64,000 nucleotides of DNA from Quercus robur (lineage: Eukaryota > Streptophyta > Magnoliopsida > Fagales > Fagaceae), in the NCBI RefSeq assembly GCF_932294415.1, contig NC_065535.1, positions 12,308,282 through 12,372,281 of the forward strand, read 5' to 3'. The notes beneath the pieces were generated by a model. That model was not told where the DNA came from. It did no database searches and saw nothing but the letters and a program-made list of their open reading frames with translations. The position numbers were made by a program, and so were the translations under genes. This document shows positions 60,301 to 64,000 of this stretch, in pieces (position 1 is the stretch's first letter; the number at the start of each line of letters is the position of its first letter).

Positions 60301-62580
60301 AATGAATTCACACGTCTATGAATCGAATGATACCCAAAGATTGATTCAATACAATCCATATTACACATGTATCATACAATATATGAGCACCCCCAATACA
60401 ATACACATCTTTTGAACCCAATTCAATAAGTATTGTATGATACTAACAACCATGCACAAAATAAAATTTTATTTATCGTCTATCACAAGATTGATACAAT
60501 TTACAACCATTTAATTCAAATAAATTCAACGAATTACAACCAAAAATGTGAAAAATATCTAAAATATTCATACAGACACACAAAGAAGCTTTTGCCAAAC
60601 GTTTTCCGATATGTTTAGGACAAATTTGTGTTTTAACAAGTCAGGTCATTGGGTTAAACCCATACCCACCCCACTTCTTCAGGGGTAAAATAAAATAATT
60701 GTACCCATACCCTTTTTTTTTTCTCTTCAGGTTTGGGAGGGTTGACAGATTTGGGTCCAATTTTGGCAAGTCTATGTATCGTCAATTCCTCATAGGCCTC
60801 AACCTCTAATTTATTAAAGGTTTGAGGTGATTCTTAAAGAGCCAGTTAGGTTATAGAACTTAAAAAAGAAGTAAATTATTTAAAAAGCTAAAAAGAAATT
60901 TTCTTGACAGCTCAACATGTCATAAATGAATAAGCAAGAGCATAATGAAATGGCAATGGAAGATGGCACTTCACAAACTAGAAAAATCAAGTTAAATTTG
61001 TTCATAAATGAAATAATTTACACCAGTTTTGGCAAAATTGTGTGTGTGTTTTTTTTTTAACAAACAAATGGACAATTGAAATGTGAGCATACAAAAAGAC
61101 AGGCTATCTATGTGCTGTGAAATGATTGAGGACTCACCACGTAGTAAGATTTGAAGTTGTCTTTATCATCCATGTAACTAGACTTCAATGTAAAACGAAT
61201 CATATAGATAACCCAGAGGGTTGTCACCAATGTTGCAGAATCAAGTAGTGTGTGTATATCAAATTCCATGACAAAACTGCAATAGAGTCTAACAGCCAGA
61301 AATATAGCTGTTAGTTCCTGTGATTTGAGTGAAAGCCCTGCAGAAAATTAACAATAATGAAGTCAAAAGGCATTAAAACAATAGAAGGCATAATCTTAAC
61401 AAGATATATCACAATTTCCAAGCTAGAAACTGATGTCAAAGCAAAGTAGCAAAACAGCAAAATAAAGAAGAAAAACTTTAAAAATATTTGTCCTTAAAAA
61501 ACCAAATTGTTACTTTTCACTTGAAATGGATCTTTCTCAAAATAAAGGCCCACAAAGGACATGAAATTAGTACTAGTGATTACTATACTCTGACTCACAA
61601 ACAATTTCATTACCAATACCAAAAGAATTTCTATGTTAAAAGATAGAGAACTAAGAGCGGAAATCAATAGCAGCCATACAATTTTAGAATGCAGCTAAAC
61701 CAATTGACATTACCAGTGACCAGTAACAAGTGGCTCGGTCGGGCAAGGAAGCACAAACACTTAAGATGGTAATATTACTCGTGTTACATTAATCCAGAGA
61801 GTGGCATCTTGAGCTTCTCTCAATCTCCCTAGTAATTGAACCAACCAGGGGTGCACATTTCAAGGCCTCTTTCTTTTTTTAATAAATTTTACAATTTAAT
61901 AGTTACAATAATGGAGGAGGTGCATTTTATTATTTTAACATTTTAAACATGGACGTCTTCGTTGGAAATACCAGGAGTTTCGAATTGAGCTACAAGGATA
62001 TTACCCAAATTCACCTTTCTAAGCGTTTTATCAGATTCAAATATTTCAATAAGTCTCCAATCAAAGCTAGACTTCCTTCTACTTAATGTATGATGGTTCT
62101 GAAATCCATAATTAAACCAAATTCTAATTTAGAGTATAATATTACATTCCCCTTTTGTTAGTGCCAAAGATATAATAGTACTAGCTTTCAAAACCACATT
62201 TCATTACCTTGGCCATCACGAAAATTTAAACCAAACCATGAAATTCCGACAGAAAACTCAAGCGAATAATTCGATAAATTGCAAAATTTTAAATAAATAA
62301 AAAAAGTCTAAAAAGAGATTTAAGGTTTTAGTTTTTGTTGTTGTTGTTGTTGGTTACCAGCACATGTCTTCTCCTTGGTAAGCTTGAAAATGAGGACGGC
62401 GATTCCAAGAGCGTGAACAGCCTCGGCGGCAACAAAAAGGTTGTCGTGATCGTGTACGACCAGTCGCAGGAACACAAGCGCCGCAATGCCCGAAACCACC
62501 GCCAGAAACGCCTTCACCTTCGGCGGTTGCCTTCGTACCCACATCGCCACCGAGTGGATCGGCGTCTTCGCTCCCTTCAT
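57369..62580 (-). CDS. ERD2-like: ERD2-like (KDEL-receptor family) membrane protein, complete six-exon gene
   Basis: Exons: 62580-62358, 61337-61138, 58991-58851, 58537-58457, 57625-57501, 57417-57369. The 819 coding bases join in frame at GT-AG introns of 1020, 2146, 313, 831 and 83 bp to give 272 residues, the usual length of the plant ERD2-like subgroup (canonical ERD2 is about 215). The product starts MKGAKTPIHSVAMWVRRQPP and includes HDHDNLFVAAEAVHALGI, LKSQELTAIFLAVRLYCSF, LWAFCVYLEAVSVLPQLRVM, FTAHYVFALGVARFLSCAHW and YGLWPSMVLLSEIVQTFILA; it ends RLPSGVV. It should be a seven-helix ER/Golgi protein. Canonical members return HDEL/KDEL proteins to the ER; whether this longer subgroup does the same is less clear. 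Introns hold transposon sequence. Confidence 0.96.
57812..57987. mobile_element. MITE in intron 4 of the ERD2-like gene
   Basis: Perfect 15-bp inverted arms GTACATTAGGTTCCC (57841-57855, complement at 57957-57971), with outer AACTTAGATACAG and the complement AAGACTTAGGTTAGG. Related in its ends to the MITE at 35486. Confidence 0.65.
58148..58440. repeat. 148-bp tandem duplication in intron 4
   Basis: Two adjacent copies of a segment beginning ACTATTTGAGCAGGCAAGTG and ending GAATCTATAGCAGTTTT, nearly identical (period 148). It lies just downstream (in gene sense) of exon 4. Confidence 0.88.
59483..60778. mobile_element. 1.3-kb TIR element in intron 2 of the ERD2-like gene
   Basis: Perfect 12-bp inverted ends TACATAGACTTG (59483-59494; complement 60767-60778). 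Subterminal parts contain AATGGGTCAAGTAAGGTC and a GTTAAACCCATACCCACC counterpart. The AT-rich middle has no transposase. Target duplication not identified. Confidence 0.6.
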
Positions 62581-62582
62581 TG

Positions 62583-62659
62583 CCTCTCTCTCTCTCTCTC
62601 TCTCTCTCTCGCTCTGATGCGGTAGTTTGGTATTTGTTCTATTTTAGGAAACTCTGATT

Positions 62660-62692
<33 letters not shown>

Positions 62693-62850
62693 GACTCCCG
62701 TCGTGTACACGTTGGTTTATTAGTTATTGTTTGATGCGTGTAGGAACCGTGAACGAGTAGTACTAGTGCGTTTGTTTTTTTTTGTTTTTAGTTTTTTGTT
62801 TTGGGTTCAAATCTGGGAGGATTTGTTGAGTTTGGGACACGTGTGGAGGA
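62583..62850 (-). promoter_or_regulatory. Leader/promoter of the ERD2-like gene with (CT)n tracts and a G-box
   Basis: Two CT microsatellites (about 62584-62612 and 62660-62692) lie just upstream of the start codon and read as GA repeats on the coding strand, common in plant leaders and core promoters. A CACGTG hexamer in ACACGTGT context lies at 62838-62843, about 260 bp upstream. No clear TATA box seen. Confidence 0.5.
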
Positions 62851-63191
62851 GCGGGATTTAGTTTTAGTTTTAGTTAGGGGTTGGGTATTGGGTGTTCAAC
62901 TACTTCTAAGTTGTAGTGCCCAGCCCACTGAACCCATGTAGTCTGTTTTTTTAATGTATGAAAGCAGTTCATGGACACGCATCTAAAAGTGGACTTTACT
63001 GCTGCCACAACAGGACAGATGTAGCATCGGTGAGATTTTTGGGATCAATATCGGAATGGAATATCCAATGTTCATTTTTAACGATTTTGAATTTTAAGGG
63101 TACAAACAATGTCCTATCAAAAAAAAAAAAACATTGTCCCATCATTTAGCCCCGGTTATTTGGTCCAAGTGGGAGGAGAGGTTCGAGAAAA

Positions 63192-63225
<34 letters not shown>

Positions 63226-64000
63226 TATAGGTAGTCTCGAACCATAATGCTCCGGATTTCTCACAAAGGAATGAGGATATGGGCCTTCTAGTGGGATTCA
63301 CGTATGGGTCTCACCTCTTTTGTAAGAGTCAACAGCATTACTTTAAGACTATCTAAAAATTACCTAGATTTAGAGAGCAATACAATGATTTATAGTCAAT
63401 ATAAATAAAAAGTCACGTTCCATTTATAAATTGCAATATTATATGGTGTCATTGAGGTTGTTAAGGTACATTTGTAAATTGACGGGTGAGTTAGATGAGA
63501 TAGGAAACTCTCAAGTACGGTTCTAAGGCATTATTGTTGGTATTACAAGTCTTCAAAAAATGAACCCCTTAAAACGGCTCAAATTAAAATTTAAAAAAAA
63601 AAAATGAAGTTCAAAAAAGCTAAACATTTAAAATAAAAATTAAATGCGGCTTCTAAATGAGATTCTAAATTGCCATTTAATAACCTATTATTAAAGGTGG
63701 AACCACTAAATATGTTTGGTAACTGTTTTTTCCTCTTATTTTATGTTTTCAAAAACAATTTTCTATTTTTGAGTCTAACAACATATTTTAGTATTTTCTA
63801 TTTTTTTTAATTTCAACTAACTAAACATATTTTTTATTTTAAAAATATAAGAAAATTGTTTTTTCGTTATATTTCTAAAAACAAGTTTTTAAAAATAGAA
63901 AACAAAAACGGTTACCAAACATAACCTAAGTTTTTAAGATGCTATTACAAGTCTCTATAGAATTTTAGAACCCATGCCTTTATTTTCCATTTTAAGATTG
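62851..64000. other. Intergenic sequence at the right edge
   Basis: No gene seen. It holds poly-A at 63120-63131, a poly-A/(AT)n run at 63187-63229 and a MITE at about 63710. ORF 62958-63149 is short and unsupported. Confidence 0.5.
63710..63923. mobile_element. MITE with long inverted repeats
   Basis: Left end TATGTTTGGTAACTGTTTTT and the complement of the right end, TATGTTTGGTAACCGTTTTT, match closely; TTTTCTATTTTTGAG-like sequence continues the inverted repeat inward. CTAA occurs on both sides. Confidence 0.7.

Noticed and set aside
62335..62625. Plus-strand ORF opposite the ERD2-like first exon
   Set aside because: Shadow of the conserved minus-strand exon; contains the CT microsatellite as Ser-Leu repeats.

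Overview
The window is nuclear DNA of a flowering plant. The evidence is AT-rich intergenic sequence, GT-AG introns, a plant GASA/snakin peptide family, a plant-type ERD2-like receptor gene and dense plant transposons (LTR elements, a Helitron, hAT and Tourist-like elements, MITEs). A woody eudicot is likely. Fagaceae (oak/chestnut type) is a low-confidence guess from the look of the CCTCGG-rich LTR family.

The left four fifths (about 1.5-54.3 kb) is a tandem array of an ancestral unit of roughly 6 kb. Each complete unit carries one three-exon GASA/snakin-2-type gene on the minus strand. The four intact genes lie at 6.4-7.0, 16.0-16.5, 32.7-33.2 and 49.2-49.8 kb. A fifth, partial unit at the left edge keeps only upstream sequence. 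Besides the gene, the units share several kb of non-coding sequence, including a promoter-like block about 1-3.5 kb upstream of each gene that has no conserved ORF. Apparent unit lengths (9.4, 10.2 and 23.1 kb) differ because each copy took different insertions, so the paralogous units serve as empty-site controls for one another.

Insertions with well-defined ends include: solo LTRs at 61-736, 21383-22197 and 55246-55974; a Helitron at 17963-20170 carrying the promoter and first exon of a ribosomal protein S19 gene plus a second gene fragment; a TIR element at 10726-11782 carrying a broken host-gene fragment; hAT elements at 13763-14444, 25949-32482 and 35646-36237; an almost intact non-autonomous LTR retrotransposon at 26333-32243, nested in the second hAT and containing 81-bp and 78-bp tandem arrays; and a 3.4-kb TG...CA element at 39928-43344, probably a giant solo LTR. 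Many MITEs are also present.

The right end (57.37-62.58 kb, minus strand) is a complete six-exon gene for a 272-residue ERD2-like (KDEL-receptor family) membrane protein. Its reconstructed exons join in frame at every junction. Nothing functional links it to the snakin array. The snakin genes encode secreted 12-cysteine peptides, typically linked to defence and gibberellin-responsive growth. The ERD2-like gene belongs to a Golgi/ER membrane family.

All splice models, target-site duplications and alignments were made by eye. Family names for captured fragments are tentative where stated.
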